A program made the position numbers and the translations under genes. From Chitinophaga agri (lineage in GTDB: Bacteria; Bacteroidota; Bacteroidia; Chitinophagales; Chitinophagaceae): a stretch of DNA of 64,000 nucleotides. Below, one piece after another: positions 51,213 through 61,058 of the stretch. Every line of letters begins with the position of its first letter. The first letter of the stretch is position 1. Under the pieces are notes generated by a model. It searched no databases. It was not told where the DNA came from and saw nothing but the letters and a program-made list of their open reading frames with translations. The stretch spans positions 2,666,001 through 2,730,000 of the forward strand of contig NZ_CP048113.1 in assembly GCF_010093065.1 (NCBI RefSeq), read 5' to 3'.

Positions 51213-53648
51213 TTATTTGTCATCGCCCTTCAGGGCTTTGTCAATCGTTTTGATCATGACCGCTTTGTGTGCCTGATTGATGGCGCCCGGCGCATTGCTG
51301 AGCATCAGCTCTGCTTTCAGCTGCTGCAGGTGTGTAATTGCGTACAGATGTGCATCACTACGCTCTACGTTGCTCAACAGTCGGCCTTCTTTAGGCTTCG
51401 CTGTATTCACTGCCATTATCAGCTTCTCCACGTACATACGCTGCAGATTCCTGTAATAGATATCCTTTACAGCATCGCCCGTTGGTGTTTTCCACATCGC
51501 CTTCTTCACGTCGCTCAGATACGCTGTCACAGTATATGCTTCTTCACCATCCGCGTATTTCTGCATCATGTTGTACATGAAGCCGGCATTCAGGATAGTG
51601 GTCAGCATATTATTCTGCAGCGTTGCGATCTCGTCCATCTCGTTTGTCTTCAGCCGGGCTGTGATATGCTTATCGTACAACCACAATGGCGGTTCCATGA
51701 GGTTACGTCCTATAAAGCTGATCGCCTCTTTTACTTTAGCCCTGGGAATCCGCTCATACACATTACCTGCCTGTTCCGTGCTCTTGGCGGTAACATACTG
51801 TCCGCCGATATACTTCATCACATGGTACAGGTACCTGGTATACTGTCTGACCACGCCTTTATACATGCGTTCCAGATTGGCATCCATGTCACCATCTTCC
51901 GCTGTCCATTTAACCAGCTCAGGCACGACCCTTTTCAGGTTACGGATACCATATTCATTGGCCACCATTACGTTGTCTCCGAGATCTTCCGACTGACTTC
52001 TCGGATCTTCGCCTTTACCTTCACCACCAAACCACAGGCGTGGATTAGCGGCCAGGCTGTCTACGATCCATTTGTTCAGGATCTTGCTGTCTTCATACTC
52101 ATCAGCAGTATTGAAGAGCTGCTTGTATCCCCACTGAACCGCCCATTTATCATATGCACCGATACGCGGATAGAGGCCCGCCTTACCGATATTATCTTCC
52201 GGCTGTGCTACATAGTTAAAGCGCGCATAGTCCATGATAGACACGGTATGCCCATTAGCTTCCACCCACGCTTTATCTCTCAGTTTCTCTACCGGTGTCT
52301 GGCTGCTGGCGCCCATGTTATGACGCAGACCGATCGTATGCCCTATTTCATGTGAGGACACAAAACGGATCAGGTCTCCCATCAGTTCATCATCAAACTC
52401 CATCTTCCTTGCACGCGGATCATTCGGACCCACCTGGATCATGTACCAGTCATGGATCAGTTTCATCACGTTATGGTACCAGCCCACATGGCTTTCAATG
52501 ATCTCACCGCTACGGGGATCACTGATCCTCGGACCATATGCATTGGGTATAGGAGAGGCCAGGTAGCGGATAACAGAAAATCTGGCATCTTCCAGACTCA
52601 TCGTCGTATCATTTTCCGGCCATTCCTTTGCAACAATGGCGTTTTTAAAGCCCGCCTGTTCAAATGCCTGCTGCCAGTCATTTACGCCTGCGATGAGGTA
52701 TGGACGCCACTTCTTTGGTGTACCCGGATCAATGTAGTACACGATCTGTTTTGCCGGTTCAACCAGTTCACCACGTTTATATCTTTCTACATCTTCCGGT
52801 TTAGGTTCGAGGCGGTAACGCGCGATCAGGTATTTCTCCTGTGTCGCCTGCGCACCTTCATCAAAGAGGATAAATTTATTTGCCATATACCCTACCCTTT
52901 CATCGAACAGACGCTTGCGCATCGGCTCTTTAGGCAGCAATACCATAGAAATATTCAGATCCAGTGTTACGAAGCCGGACAAAGCGGCACCCGGTATGGC
53001 CACGCCTGATGTAGAGTAGGTACGGGTGGTCTTTACCTCCACGTTGATCGGATAAGCCTTCACGCTGCTGATAAATGTACGGTCATCAGCAGGGCTACCG
53101 AGCTTCATATCATTCTTTACTTCAGGATCGAGGGACAATGCACCATTCTCTTTTTTGAAGAAGTCGGTTACATCGATCACCATGTTCCCGTTAGGGCTGG
53201 TCGTTTTGATATCAAAAGCGGCAGCGATCGGCTTTACAGCAGAAGCCTGTACGGCCTTTGCCAGCGCCTGGGTGGTGTCTTTCACACGTACGGAAAAGAG
53301 GTCCACACGCATGAACAGCTTATTGGCCGGGCCTTTTTCAAAATAGATCGTGCGCTCATTGGCCTTTTCACCAGCGTATACGCCTGACAGCTCCGGTGTG
53401 CCGACAAATCGGGTCACTACCAGGATATCCCTGTTCAGTAATGAATCAGGTATCTCGAAGTAATATTTATTATCGACAAGATGTACAGTGAACATTCCCT
53501 GACGGGTCACAGCATCTTTTGTGATGACCTTCTCATAAGGCATGATCTTGCTGGCTTTAGCAGAATCTCCGGCCGGTTTGCTTTTGTCCTGGGCATGGAC
53601 TGCCATTACCATGGTGAGTAATGACAGCCCCATCGTAATTCTCTTCAT
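51213..53648 (-). CDS. Secreted metzincin-type zinc metalloprotease
   Basis: An 811-residue secreted protease of the zinc-dependent DUF5117 group (often followed by DUF4953). The signal peptide ends at AVHAQ. Residues 433-443 read HEIGHTIGLRH, the metzincin zinc motif HExxHxxGxxH (His433, Glu434, His437, His443). SIMDYA about 40 residues later is the Met-turn. The N-terminal 400 residues form the family-specific beta domains. It lies 30 nt before the end of the SusD gene in the same operon, so it is likely to cleave protein into pieces that the SusCD pair imports. The substrate is not identified. Confidence 0.86.
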   Translation of the reverse strand: MKRITMGLSLLTMVMAVHAQDKSKPAGDSAKASKIMPYEKVITKDAVTRQGMFTVHLVDNKYYFEIPDSLLNRDILVVTRFVGTPELSGVYAGEKANERTIYFEKGPANKLFMRVDLFSVRVKDTTQALAKAVQASAVKPIAAAFDIKTTSPNGNMVIDVTDFFKKENGALSLDPEVKNDMKLGSPADDRTFISSVKAYPINVEVKTTRTYSTSGVAIPGAALSGFVTLDLNISMVLLPKEPMRKRLFDERVGYMANKFILFDEGAQATQEKYLIARYRLEPKPEDVERYKRGELVEPAKQIVYYIDPGTPKKWRPYLIAGVNDWQQAFEQAGFKNAIVAKEWPENDTTMSLEDARFSVIRYLASPIPNAYGPRISDPRSGEIIESHVGWYHNVMKLIHDWYMIQVGPNDPRARKMEFDDELMGDLIRFVSSHEIGHTIGLRHNMGASSQTPVEKLRDKAWVEANGHTVSIMDYARFNYVAQPEDNIGKAGLYPRIGAYDKWAVQWGYKQLFNTADEYEDSKILNKWIVDSLAANPRLWFGGEGKGEDPRSQSEDLGDNVMVANEYGIRNLKRVVPELVKWTAEDGDMDANLERMYKGVVRQYTRYLYHVMKYIGGQYVTAKSTEQAGNVYERIPRAKVKEAISFIGRNLMEPPLWLYDKHITARLKTNEMDEIATLQNNMLTTILNAGFMYNMMQKYADGEEAYTVTAYLSDVKKAMWKTPTGDAVKDIYYRNLQRMYVEKLIMAVNTAKPKEGRLLSNVERSDAHLYAITHLQQLKAELMLSNAPGAINQAHKAVMIKTIDKALKGDDK

Positions 53649-53677
53649 GTTGGAACTTGTATGTTAGATGCTTCTCC

Positions 53678-55102
53678 TTACCAGGGAAGTGTTTCGTTAG
53701 TGTTCAATGTCAGTGAAGGATTTTTCTTCAGTACATCCTGTGGGAAAGGAATAATGTACATATACGAATTTGGCGGCAGTTTGTACTCCTGCTGCGGTAC
53801 GGTCGTATTGACAAGCGGGAATTTATGCACGACCGTTTTAGCATACTCGGGTTCTGTATTCAGCCTGCGTAGGTCCCAGAAACGGTTGAAGCCGAACAAC
53901 AGTTCCTTTCTTCTTTCACTGATGATGATCTCCATCGTTTCCCTGATGGTAGCAGGTGTTTCCAGGTGTGCTTCTGTAGCGTTCACAATACGTTTGGCAC
54001 GCAGCTCATTGATCAGGCCCATTGCCGCAGACAGATTATTCTGACGGGCATAACATTCCGCCAGCATCAGCAGTACTTCCGGCGTTCTCATACCTACTGT
54101 AACTGTGAAGTATTCGGTAAACTTCACATTCCAGTAAGCGGTGTTTGAACCTATATCCAGGAAGGAACGGTTGGTGGTATTGAAGAAAAGATTGAATCGC
54201 GTATCAGTTGCACCAAACAGGTTTCTCAGTTCGGGGCTGATAATGTTCACGTACGCGATATTCATTTCATTACGGCCAGTCATGTAAACATAATTGAGTA
54301 CCTCCGGGTTATTACCTGCTGTAATAGGATTGGTAATGCCACCGGTAGCCGCATAATTCACCAGGTCGAATATCTTATTGTTAAACGACATAGATTGCTG
54401 TGCAGCCGCTATACATTTGTCCCATTCACGTTTGAACAGATGCACTTTTGCTTTCAGTGCCCAGGCATATGCCAAAGAAGGATGATATTCATCCAGTGGA
54501 GTCGCCTGCAGATAAGGAATGGACTCATCCAGGTCTTTCTCGATGAAAGCATATACTTCTGCTACAGTAGATTTCTTTGGCTGTGCTTCCAGGTCATATT
54601 TATCCATAATACAGATACCTCCGTCTGTCGATGCCGTTTCCGGCACATAAGGACGACCGAAAGTATTCAATAATACAAAGTGGTCAAAAGCGCGATGTAC
54701 CCTGGCCTCTGCCTTTGCCAGCTTCTTCATGTTCTCATCTCCTTTACTTTCGTCCACCAGCGTAATGATCATGTTCCATCTGTTGATGTACTTATAAGCC
54801 TGGTTGTAAAGAGAAGACGACGGCAGTCTGTTGACGCGGTTCTCAGTTGTATCGAAAGTGAAGTTGATGATGTCCATACTCTTCAGTACACCTATCACAT
54901 TGGACTCTTTCATCCACTGGTCATCCACGAGATACTGGAAGTTATTGATAGGATACCCTCTGTTAGGAAGGCTGACCATGTTGTAAAAGTCCTGCGTTGT
55001 TTCTACTACCTGCTGACCTTTCGGTACGATGTCGAGATACTTATTGCACGACAATAAACCTGCAACAAGCAATATATATATAAAGTGAATACCTGATTTC
55101 AT
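53678..55102 (-). CDS. SusD/RagB-family surface binding lipoprotein
   Basis: A 474-residue lipoprotein (lipid Cys19, LLVAGLLSC). The SusD-type TPR helices and RagB C-terminal region are present: LAKAEARVHRAFDHFVLLNTFGRPYVPE, INELRAKRIVNATEAHL and IISERRKELLFGFNRFWDLRRLN. It pairs with the SusC protein encoded 19 nt upstream. It precedes a secreted protease gene, so a protein or peptide ligand is more likely than a glycan. Confidence 0.9.
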   Translation of the reverse strand: MKSGIHFIYILLVAGLLSCNKYLDIVPKGQQVVETTQDFYNMVSLPNRGYPINNFQYLVDDQWMKESNVIGVLKSMDIINFTFDTTENRVNRLPSSSLYNQAYKYINRWNMIITLVDESKGDENMKKLAKAEARVHRAFDHFVLLNTFGRPYVPETASTDGGICIMDKYDLEAQPKKSTVAEVYAFIEKDLDESIPYLQATPLDEYHPSLAYAWALKAKVHLFKREWDKCIAAAQQSMSFNNKIFDLVNYAATGGITNPITAGNNPEVLNYVYMTGRNEMNIAYVNIISPELRNLFGATDTRFNLFFNTTNRSFLDIGSNTAYWNVKFTEYFTVTVGMRTPEVLLMLAECYARQNNLSAAMGLINELRAKRIVNATEAHLETPATIRETMEIIISERRKELLFGFNRFWDLRRLNTEPEYAKTVVHKFPLVNTTVPQQEYKLPPNSYMYIIPFPQDVLKKNPSLTLNTNETLPW

Positions 55103-55120
55103 ACGTTAACGATTTTAAAA

Positions 55121-58100
55121 TTAGAAAGTAACGGCTGCACCAAAAAGGAATGAACGCTGCGTTGGCAGGTTTCTGGTACCACTGTTAAGACTCATTGTCT
55201 CAGGGTCCATATCATCACCGGCCTTGCTCCACATCCAGAGGTTGTTAGCCTGGGCAGTGAATTTCACATTTTTAGCATACAGCCGCTTACACAGCTGTTG
55301 TGGCAGGGTGTAAGAAAGGTAAAGGTTACGCAGCTTCACAGAAGTGGCGCTTACCACCTGCACATCAGAATAGCGCCAGTAGCTTGAAAGTGTAGCCGCA
55401 TAGCTCTTCAGTGCATCAGGGTAGTCAAGTTCCAGCCTTGGATTACCGTTCGGATTCGCATCTGTATAACGGTCAGCCAGCTGACGGTTCTGCTGGGAAG
55501 TACCGGAGAAGTCCATCGCATCTCTTCTCATCTGATGACCACCATAGAAAGCGAGCATTGCACCGATCTCCGCACCTTTGTAGCGGAAGCTCTGACGGAA
55601 GGACCCGTTAAACTTAGGTATCAGTGTACCGACTCTTACATTAGCCAAAGGGCTGTTGACCTGTCTTACATTAGTGGGATTACCATTGGCATCAAAAGTC
55701 ACGTTCGGCTCACCTTTTTCATCCAGTATGTAAGGATATCCATTGATCATACCAGCGTATCGGTATGCATATACGGAGTTAAAGGGCGTATTGGCGTAGT
55801 AATAGTTTGTCGGAGATGAGATATAAGAGTAACCCGAAGTAGTACTGTTATTTACCTCTTCTATGCGGTTCTTATTGAAAGCGATCACAAATGAGGACAG
55901 CGCGCCAAAATCTTTCTTATTGATCCATTGTGAAGACAGGTTTAACTCTATACCGCGGTTACTCATCGCACCATTGTTGATACTGATAGAGGACGCGCCT
56001 ACAGTTGGATCAAGATCTGATAATGCGATCAGGTCAGAACTATATTTGCGGTAATAGTCTATGCTACCTCTGAACAGGTTATTCAGTATAGCGAAGTCCG
56101 CACCAAAGTTAACCGTCTCTGTTTTCTCCCAACGCAATTTCGGATTAGGCATTCCCAGGATATCTACGTATTGCAGTTCGGTAAACAGGTTATCACTTCT
56201 TAATCTCGCAGTAAGATAAGGAGATGAAGTCTGGTCTACGTTACCATTCACACCATAGGTAGCACGTACTTTCAGAAAATCCAGCCAGCTTACATCTTTC
56301 AGGAATGCTTCGTTGGTAGCGTTCCATCCTGCACCAATTGACCATAAAGGACGGTTCCTGTATTTAGGATCAGTACCAAAAAGATCCGTTTTGTCTACCC
56401 TTGCACTGGCTGTCAGGTTATAACGTGTCTGGTAGGTATAAGCGATATTACCATAATAAGACACAAAGCGGTGACGCATTTCCGTCTTATTAGCACCTGG
56501 TTGGTAACCCAGTGTAGTATTGCCAAACAGATAACTGTTAATCCCCGATTGGTTCAAACGGTACCAGTCTGTCTGAACTGAAGTCAGCGTCACCGGATCA
56601 TACCCATATCTCAGGTCACCTACATTCACAGGGGCGCGGGATTGTCTCAACTCAAAACCAGCAATAGCTGCCAGGTCATGCTGCCTGCCATCAATAGTAA
56701 AGGAGCGATCAAAATCCAGCTGTTGTCTGAATGTAAAGTTTTCTGCCTGTTTATTTAACTGGTAGAGACGACCGTTATAAGGGATTTCGTGTGTGTATAT
56801 ATTTGTAGTCGTATTGTAGGTGGTCATTGCATTATAGAGATAACGCATTCTGTAATCATCCTTATCAGCGAAATTATACGACTCTCCTTTAGAAGTTTCA
56901 TACTGGAACTTCAGACTATACTTCAGTCCTGCGAGCAGCGTCGCATTCACATCCGCAAACGTACGCAATCGCAGTTGCTGCTCTTTGCTTCTGCTATTAT
57001 TCAGTTCGTTGAGCAGATTAAAATCGAAAGACTTGAACTGGGTGTTACCCACCAGCTGGTCGATAACAGTACCGTTCACTGCATCAGAAGAACTGAAGCC
57101 ATCTTTGAAGTTGGCGTACTCCTGCGTTACACTATTGCCATTTTCATCGACGATGCGGGTATAGCGGGGCTGTGTGGTGTAGTTGGTATAAGTATTCTCA
57201 GAGCTCACGATCTTGGAATATGCACCATTCGCACCAAACGTAGCATTAAACCACGGACGTGGAGAGAAAGTGGACTTCAGGTATACATTCAGGTTCTCAT
57301 CCGTGTTATTACGAATAAGCTGGTTGTTGCCATCATAGTTGATAGAGAAATAAGTATTACTCTTCTCTGAACCTGTGCTTAATGCAATATTGAAACGCTT
57401 TCTCGCCTGATTCTGCCACACATTGTCGTGGAACTGCTGATAGTAATCATAGTTCTTTAAATCTTCGATGGCGGCATCCCTGTCATGCGCGCTGATCTGA
57501 CCGAGGCTTTCCTTTCTGTACAGGTTATACAGTGGAGAAAAGTATTTAATGGTATTACCACCTACACTACCATAGGCATTAAACAGCTGTTGAGCATTGG
57601 TATACCGACGCAGTTCAGCTGCATAAATATCCTTCTCATAATCCACCATCTGTGCAGAAGTAGCGTAATGCATTTTGCTCAGATCAGGACGTTCTGTAAT
57701 GAAGTAGTCTGCATTTACAGAAATATTATATTGACCCCTTTTGGCTTTCTTGGTATTTACGACGATCACACCGTTCGCGGCTCTTGCACCATAGATAGAT
57801 GCAGCAGCGGCGTCTTTCAGTATAGTGACTGATTCGACGTCATAAGGATTGATCATATCCAGTGTATTCTCTGTCAGCAAACCGTCCAGTACGATCAGCG
57901 GATAGGTCCCTACAGAGTTGGAAAAAGTACTGAGACCTCTCAGGGTAGGCTCCCCTCTATACAGGCTCAGGCCAGCAGCCTTTCCTTCCAGCGCAGCGCC
58001 CAGGTCGGGATTGATCTGTGCTTCCAGGTCTTTCCTTTCTACAGTTGTGTATGCACCGGTCGCTTGCTCTTTAGATATTTCCTGGTAACCGGTGTTAGTG

Positions 58101-58849
58101 ATCGCAATTTCACTCAGTGATTTTACCGCCAGCTTTAAAGTGACGTTTAACATCAGACTACCATCCTCATTCAGTGTAGACTCGACGTTCTTTACAGCCA
58201 TCTTTTTACAGCAGATCCCCACAGGTACGGTCACAGACTCATAACCAATAGACGTAAACAACAGCACCGCATCATCATGCACACTGCTCAGCTTATAGAA
58301 GCCGGAACCATTGGAAGTAGTACCGAACACCGCGCCTTTTACCTTTACGGATACACCCGGCAGCAGCTGTCCCTTGTCGTCTCTTACGAAACCACTAATA
58401 GCAGGAAGGATCACTTCCGGAATGTCTGCTACTGTATTCTCCTTCGCAGGAGCGTTGGTAACAGCACGTTTGGTAATGAAAATAGTTTTGTCTTCGAGAG
58501 AATAACCGAGCGCGCGCTGAGTGAGTATCCTGTCAAGGAATTCATTCAGCGGCATGTTGTGTGCACTCACCGTTACCGGTGCCGTTTTCTTTACGACGTC
58601 AGGATTGTAGAGTACGACATAGCCTGTTTGCTGTTTGACTACACCAAAGATCGTTGATAGCGGAACGTTATTGCCGGAATAGCTGATGACCTGTGACCAG
58701 CTCGTGGCACTTACCTGCATTAGAAATGCGAACATGAAAAGAACATTCAGTTTCACTGTCTTCACTGTTTGTGGTGATAACCGGAAAGTTCGCCGTTTGG
58801 CGGCAGGCATGGCATGCCCGTTCCGGTTACATAAAGCATAAAAAAACAT
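55121..58849 (-). CDS. SusC/RagA TonB-dependent outer-membrane transporter
   Basis: A 1242-residue transporter from the ATG at 58849 (MFFYALC, a common opening in this genus). A long signal region (to about 53) leads to an STN domain (about 55-125), then CarboxypepD_reg-like ISGFVRDDKGQLLPGVSVKVKGAVFG. The plug follows, with TGAYTTVERKDLEAQINPDLGAALEGKAAG and VTILKDAAAASIYGARAANGVIVVNTKKAK. The barrel runs to the C-terminus. The STN domain implies surface signalling to the adjacent FecR and sigma factor. With SusD and the metzincin it forms a protein-scavenging unit (inference). Confidence 0.92.
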   Translation of the reverse strand: MFFYALCNRNGHAMPAAKRRTFRLSPQTVKTVKLNVLFMFAFLMQVSATSWSQVISYSGNNVPLSTIFGVVKQQTGYVVLYNPDVVKKTAPVTVSAHNMPLNEFLDRILTQRALGYSLEDKTIFITKRAVTNAPAKENTVADIPEVILPAISGFVRDDKGQLLPGVSVKVKGAVFGTTSNGSGFYKLSSVHDDAVLLFTSIGYESVTVPVGICCKKMAVKNVESTLNEDGSLMLNVTLKLAVKSLSEIAITNTGYQEISKEQATGAYTTVERKDLEAQINPDLGAALEGKAAGLSLYRGEPTLRGLSTFSNSVGTYPLIVLDGLLTENTLDMINPYDVESVTILKDAAAASIYGARAANGVIVVNTKKAKRGQYNISVNADYFITERPDLSKMHYATSAQMVDYEKDIYAAELRRYTNAQQLFNAYGSVGGNTIKYFSPLYNLYRKESLGQISAHDRDAAIEDLKNYDYYQQFHDNVWQNQARKRFNIALSTGSEKSNTYFSINYDGNNQLIRNNTDENLNVYLKSTFSPRPWFNATFGANGAYSKIVSSENTYTNYTTQPRYTRIVDENGNSVTQEYANFKDGFSSSDAVNGTVIDQLVGNTQFKSFDFNLLNELNNSRSKEQQLRLRTFADVNATLLAGLKYSLKFQYETSKGESYNFADKDDYRMRYLYNAMTTYNTTTNIYTHEIPYNGRLYQLNKQAENFTFRQQLDFDRSFTIDGRQHDLAAIAGFELRQSRAPVNVGDLRYGYDPVTLTSVQTDWYRLNQSGINSYLFGNTTLGYQPGANKTEMRHRFVSYYGNIAYTYQTRYNLTASARVDKTDLFGTDPKYRNRPLWSIGAGWNATNEAFLKDVSWLDFLKVRATYGVNGNVDQTSSPYLTARLRSDNLFTELQYVDILGMPNPKLRWEKTETVNFGADFAILNNLFRGSIDYYRKYSSDLIALSDLDPTVGASSISINNGAMSNRGIELNLSSQWINKKDFGALSSFVIAFNKNRIEEVNNSTTSGYSYISSPTNYYYANTPFNSVYAYRYAGMINGYPYILDEKGEPNVTFDANGNPTNVRQVNSPLANVRVGTLIPKFNGSFRQSFRYKGAEIGAMLAFYGGHQMRRDAMDFSGTSQQNRQLADRYTDANPNGNPRLELDYPDALKSYAATLSSYWRYSDVQVVSATSVKLRNLYLSYTLPQQLCKRLYAKNVKFTAQANNLWMWSKAGDDMDPETMSLNSGTRNLPTQRSFLFGAAVTF

Positions 58850-58985
58850 ACTTTTGTAACGGTTTCTGGTTGATAATGACAAATAAGCAGTATAGGACCT
58901 ACTTGTTGTTTAATTATGTAGACCGGAGGCTTTCCCCGGAAGTGCTGGAACACTTCCGGTTTTTATTTAAGCCAGGTCATCATGT

Positions 58986-60167
58986 TTAAGGATAGATAGT
59001 AATCTTTTGTCCCTCGATTTTAAAATTGACCCCCATGGCAGCCAGGCCTTTAGTTACCTGCTGCAGACTTAAATTTCTTTGCATTTCCCCTGTAAATGCG
59101 ATGTCCGGCACTTTGCCCGCAAAGACCACCTGTACATCATACCATCTTGACAACTGGCGCATCACTTCCGGCAGACCGGCCCTTCCGTTGAAGATAAACA
59201 GTCCGTTCTTCCAGGACACTGCCTGGTCAAGGTCTGCGTGTTTCTCTACGTCAATACGATCAGTGGTAATGGCAGCCTGCTGTCCCGGCTGAAGTGTAAC
59301 GGTGTGTGAAGCTGTGCTGATTTTCACCGCCCCCTCTAGTAAGGTAGTTCTGATACTTTGTTCATCTTCATAAGCATTAATATTAAAGTGAGTTCCCAGC
59401 ACTTCGATAGTGCTTTGCTGGTTGACCACAACCCTGAACGGTATTCTGTTTCCTTTTGCGTCGGCTTGTCTGGCAATTTCGAAATAGCCTTCTCCGGAGA
59501 GATACACGACACGTTCTCCCTGCCGGAAAGCGGCAGGAAATTTAATTGCTGATGCTGCATTCAGCCACACCTTACTGCCATCGGGCAATGTGAGGGCAAA
59601 CTGCCTGCCGCGGGGTGTGGTGAGCGTATTCAGTGCGTTGTTACTACTGTTTTGCCCATCCACTATCAGCTCCCCTCCTTTCTTACTGATGCCTTCACCG
59701 GCACTCCCACCGATCGCGCCATCCCCCTGGTTATCCAGTACCACCTGTTGTCCGCCGGCCAGTGTGAGGATAGCACCATCGTGTCCCGGAGCGATCTCCC
59801 TGGTAGTGACGGTGGCTACCGTGCCAGATTTCACAGGCGCATTGCTTCCCCGGAAAAAATAGATGCTACCTGCTATCACGAGTGCAAGCACCGCAGCGGC
59901 CACTCCATAGAAGTACCGACGTACAGGCATTTGGCGGGTATGGCCTCCTGCAATGGATGCAAACACCGTATCCAGCCGCTCATCACTGATGTGCGTCGCT
60001 TCAGGCGCTACTGCTGCCAGCTGCTCCATATGTGCGACTATCAGCTCCCTGTCAGCCCCTTCCAGCAGGAACGTTCTGAGTTCGCTGGCTTCTGCAGGAC
60101 TGGCAGTACCGGCATAGTACTGATTAATAAGATATATGATCCGCTCTTCGCGTATATTTTCAGGCAT
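58986..60167 (-). CDS. FecR-family anti-sigma factor
   Basis: A 393-residue protein with a cytoplasmic N-terminus (1-83), a membrane segment at 85-106 (YFYGVAAAVLALVIAGSIYFF), a periplasmic FecR domain (LTTPRGRQFALTLPDGSKVWLNAASAIKFP) and a C-terminal DUF4974 domain (FNGRAGLPEVMRQLSRWYDVQVVF). It follows the ECF sigma gene by 90 nt and precedes the SusC gene. It is larger than the FecR at 48033 but of the same plan. Confidence 0.88.
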   Translation of the reverse strand: MPENIREERIIYLINQYYAGTASPAEASELRTFLLEGADRELIVAHMEQLAAVAPEATHISDERLDTVFASIAGGHTRQMPVRRYFYGVAAAVLALVIAGSIYFFRGSNAPVKSGTVATVTTREIAPGHDGAILTLAGGQQVVLDNQGDGAIGGSAGEGISKKGGELIVDGQNSSNNALNTLTTPRGRQFALTLPDGSKVWLNAASAIKFPAAFRQGERVVYLSGEGYFEIARQADAKGNRIPFRVVVNQQSTIEVLGTHFNINAYEDEQSIRTTLLEGAVKISTASHTVTLQPGQQAAITTDRIDVEKHADLDQAVSWKNGLFIFNGRAGLPEVMRQLSRWYDVQVVFAGKVPDIAFTGEMQRNLSLQQVTKGLAAMGVNFKIEGQKITIYP

Positions 60168-60257
60168 ATTTTGGTTGTGGTTGAAAAGAAGTATAAGCCC
60201 CCTTTAATTGTAATAACGTTTGAAGGAAACAGAGGGACTACTCAACATTAAAAAAAA

Positions 60258-60824
60258 TTAAAAAAAGATGCGGGTGGCGTCATTCATGAACTGCCTGACT
60301 GCCTTTAAAGCTGTTACCAGCTGGTTTTTCACGGTATTTTCAGAAATATTCAAATATTGGGAAATTTCCTGATGGCTGAGTCCTTTCAGGCGGGATAACT
60401 GGAAAATGGTACGGCGCTGAGGGGGTAAACGGTCAATCGCCTCATGCAGCAGGTGATTACTTTGTACACCTTCTATATAGTCTGTTACATTATTGGAGGA
60501 GGGCTCTCCGGGGGTGGCGGATAATAAGTGGAAGAATTTTGCTTCATTAGCGGCTTTCCTGATATAATCGTACCCCAGGTTGGCAGCCACACGGAACAGC
60601 CAGGGGGCTGAGTAACCTTTCTCACCAAGGGTCTCACGATTTTCCCACAAACGGGCAAACGTCTCCTGTACAATTTCTTCTGCGACAGGATCAGACTTTA
60701 CAGTCTTGAGCACGAAACCATATAATTGCCTGTAATAATGGTAGTAAACCTTACGGAACGCAATCTCATTTCCTTCCCCAATCTGCCTGAATAATAAAAT
60801 TTCATTATCTATAGGAGGAGCCAT
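60258..60824 (-). CDS. ECF RNA polymerase sigma factor
   Basis: A 188-residue sigma factor. Region 2 is IAFRKVYYHYYRQLYGFVLKTVKSDPVAEEIVQETFARLWENRETL. Region 4 is LPPQRRTIFQLSRLKGLSHQEISQYLNISENTVKNQLVTALKAVRQFM. It is first in the second SusCD locus and is expected to be held by the downstream FecR until the transporter binds ligand. No TAnnTTTG box was seen upstream. Confidence 0.88.
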   Translation of the reverse strand: MAPPIDNEILLFRQIGEGNEIAFRKVYYHYYRQLYGFVLKTVKSDPVAEEIVQETFARLWENRETLGEKGYSAPWLFRVAANLGYDYIRKAANEAKFFHLLSATPGEPSSNNVTDYIEGVQSNHLLHEAIDRLPPQRRTIFQLSRLKGLSHQEISQYLNISENTVKNQLVTALKAVRQFMNDATRIFF

Positions 60825-61007
60825 GACCGCATAAAAGTAATGGTTTTTAGCAGGAAATTATAGCAGGAAGAAAGAAGTAATCAGGAATGGGGAATGGTTA
60901 AGTCTTACCAGACCATAAAGCTTCCGCCAGTACAATAGGTTCCTTATTTGTGAATTTTGATTATTTTGATGGAGGTTTAATATGCTTACCCAGATCTTTA
61001 AATAGAA

Positions 61008-61029
61008 CAGTCTGTTAAATTACAGACTG
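61008..61029. promoter_or_regulatory. Inverted repeat upstream of the GH130 gene
   Basis: CAGTCTGT (61008-61015) and ACAGACTG (61022-61029) form a perfect 8-bp inverted repeat with a 6-nt centre, about 30 nt before the start. It is a candidate regulator site. Confidence 0.4.
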
Positions 61030-61058
61030 ACATTTGAAGCCGTAATTCCTAATTGATT

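Noticed and set aside
51267..52355. A 362-codon plus-strand frame inside the metalloprotease gene
   Set aside because: It is antisense to the HExxHxxGxxH protease. The product is rich in His, Cys and Ile with no motif, as expected from reverse-frame reading.
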